In this document: one piece after another, positions 33,161 through 33,804 of the stretch
How the letters are laid out: each line of letters starts with the position of its first letter
How positions within the stretch are numbered: the first letter of the stretch is position 1
DNA from: Fidelibacterota bacterium MT.SAG.2
Lineage (GTDB): Bacteria > Fidelibacterota > SORT01
Direction of reading: 5' to 3'
Assembly (NCBI GenBank): GCA_004402915.1
Contig: SORU01000016.1
Span: forward strand, 1 to 33,804
DNA: 33,804 nt
Translations under genes and position numbers: made by a program
Notes under the pieces: model-generated
The model's input: only the letters and a program-made list of their open reading frames with translations
What the model was told of the DNA's origin: nothing
Database searches by the model: none

Positions 33161-33804
33161 AGACCTGTTAAGGCTCCACAATGCCCCAAACGTTGGTCCG
33201 GCAACGTTTATAGCGTTAGTTGAGGAATTCGGTTCGCCGGCTGAAGTCTTCGGTAAAACAAGTGGCGAGCTTTCTAAATTCAAAGGGATAACAACAGACA
33301 GGGCGGAGCTGATTCTCTCCACAAATTCAAAGGAATTCATCTCAAATCAATTAGAATCTGTGGAACGAAGCGGATGTAGACTTGTTTCGTACTGGTCTGA
33401 TGAATATCCGAACCGGCTGAAAGCTATTTATGATCCGCCGCCATTTTACTTCATCAAAGGTGAGATAAAAGAAGAAGATGCATATTCTCTGGCTGTTGTC
33501 GGCACAAGGGGAGTAACCGAATACGGTAAAGTAATGACAGAAAAGATCGTTACCGAGCTTGCGAGAGAGGGTCTGACAATCATCAGTGGACTGGCATAAG
33601 GTGTGGATTCGCTTGCTCATAAGGCTGCTCTCAGTATCGGAGGGCGAAGTATTGGAGTGCTCGGTTCGGGATTGGACAGGATATACCCCCAGGAAAATGT
33701 CGGACTCTCTACAGCTCTGATCGAAAAGGGAGCGCTCATAAGCGAATTTCCGATGGGCACAGCTCCTGACCGCGGGAACTTCCCTCAGCGGAACAGAATA
33801 ATAA
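33135..33804 (+). pseudogene. dprA: DNA processing protein DprA, cut by an in-frame TAA and by the window end
   Basis: DprA loads RecA on incoming single-stranded DNA in transformation. From ATG 33135 the protein shows an HhH/SAM-like N-terminal domain (VGPATFIALVEEFGSP) and the Rossmann core start (LAVVGTRGVTEYGKVMTEKI, ending LTIISGLA). TAA at 33597-33599 stops it at 154 residues. In the same frame the next codons continue the core without loss: GVDSLAHKAAL, IGVLGSGLDRIYPQENVGL, then ISEFPMG and FPQRNRII up to the last base. The stop sits at a position that is normally a sense codon, just after the conserved SGLA motif. The continuation makes a point mutation or sequence error the likely cause. 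The C-terminus lies outside the window. Confidence 0.88.

Noticed and set aside
25259-33599. Stop-codon reassignment explaining the in-frame TAG (comEA-like) and TAA (dprA)
   Set aside because: TAG ends the PilM-like gene at 27498-27500 just before the next start, and TAA and TGA end many intact genes, so all three codons are ordinary stops.
1-33804. CRISPR array, transposase, prophage or rRNA
   Set aside because: No regularly spaced repeats, no transposase- or integrase-like protein, no phage gene and no rRNA-like sequence were seen on reading the window.

Overview
This 33.8 kb window is a gene-dense bacterial chromosome segment of low-to-moderate GC. Every protein gene and the single tRNA lie on the + strand. 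The content points to the FCB superphylum, most likely Neomarinimicrobiota (Marinimicrobia/SAR406) or a close relative. The clues are a type IX secretion C-terminal sorting domain, a PorV/PorQ-like outer-membrane protein, a DUF5683-like protein, a BamD-like lipoprotein, several 'SpoIIE/RsbU' phosphatases, and a Bacteroidota-like TAnnTTTG promoter element. The phylum call is inference from gene content, not a phylogeny.

Layout: (1) 1-8096 is a type IV pilus / signalling block: the 3' end of a PilB/GspE ATPase, a sigma-54 enhancer-binding regulator with a degenerate receiver domain, PilC/GspF, a lipoprotein with a duplicated FN3-like unit, then a partner-switching set (membrane GAF-PP2C phosphatase, STAS anti-anti-sigma factor, RsbW-like kinase). 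(2) 8097-8439 is a gene-free stretch rich in hairpins and short repeats, including a terminator-like stem, ending in a promoter almost touching the next start codon. (3) 8440-10164 is a second, soluble GAF-GAF-PP2C phosphatase. (4) 10437-19181 is a cell-envelope block: PorV-like protein, a secreted M6-peptidase-like protein whose zinc motif is destroyed, a 989-residue metallopeptidase / beta-propeller / beta-barrel fusion, a DUF5683-like protein and a BamD-like lipoprotein. (5) 19232-21976 holds nadD, tRNA-Arg(CCT), a DUF423 membrane protein, ftsE and ftsX. (6) 22114-24856 is the heat-shock operon hrcA-grpE-dnaJ, with grpE split by a frameshift. (7) 24896-28552 is a DNA-uptake / pilus assembly block: a ComEA-like HhH protein cut by an in-frame TAG, an unusual membrane-anchored protein, and PilM-like and PilN/PilO-like proteins. 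(8) 28556-33804 is housekeeping: rsmD, coaD, pta, an FmdB-type zinc ribbon, icd, obgE, and a dprA cut by an in-frame TAA and running off the window.

How the genes fit together: pilB, pilC, pilM and pilN/O-like genes, comEA-like and dprA together suggest a type IV pilus that may serve natural transformation. The phosphatase/STAS/kinase genes form a partner-switching circuit that could control a sigma factor or another output not encoded here. The envelope block supplies secreted and outer-membrane proteins that fit type IX secretion. The most notable points are three broken reading frames (grpE, comEA-like, dprA) in otherwise well-conserved proteins, two apparently inactivated domains (receiver, M6 peptidase), the three-part peptidase/propeller/barrel protein, a receiver-like domain in a probably extracytoplasmic position, and the structured intergenic element at about 8.2-8.4 kb. 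No CRISPR array, transposase, phage gene or rRNA was seen.
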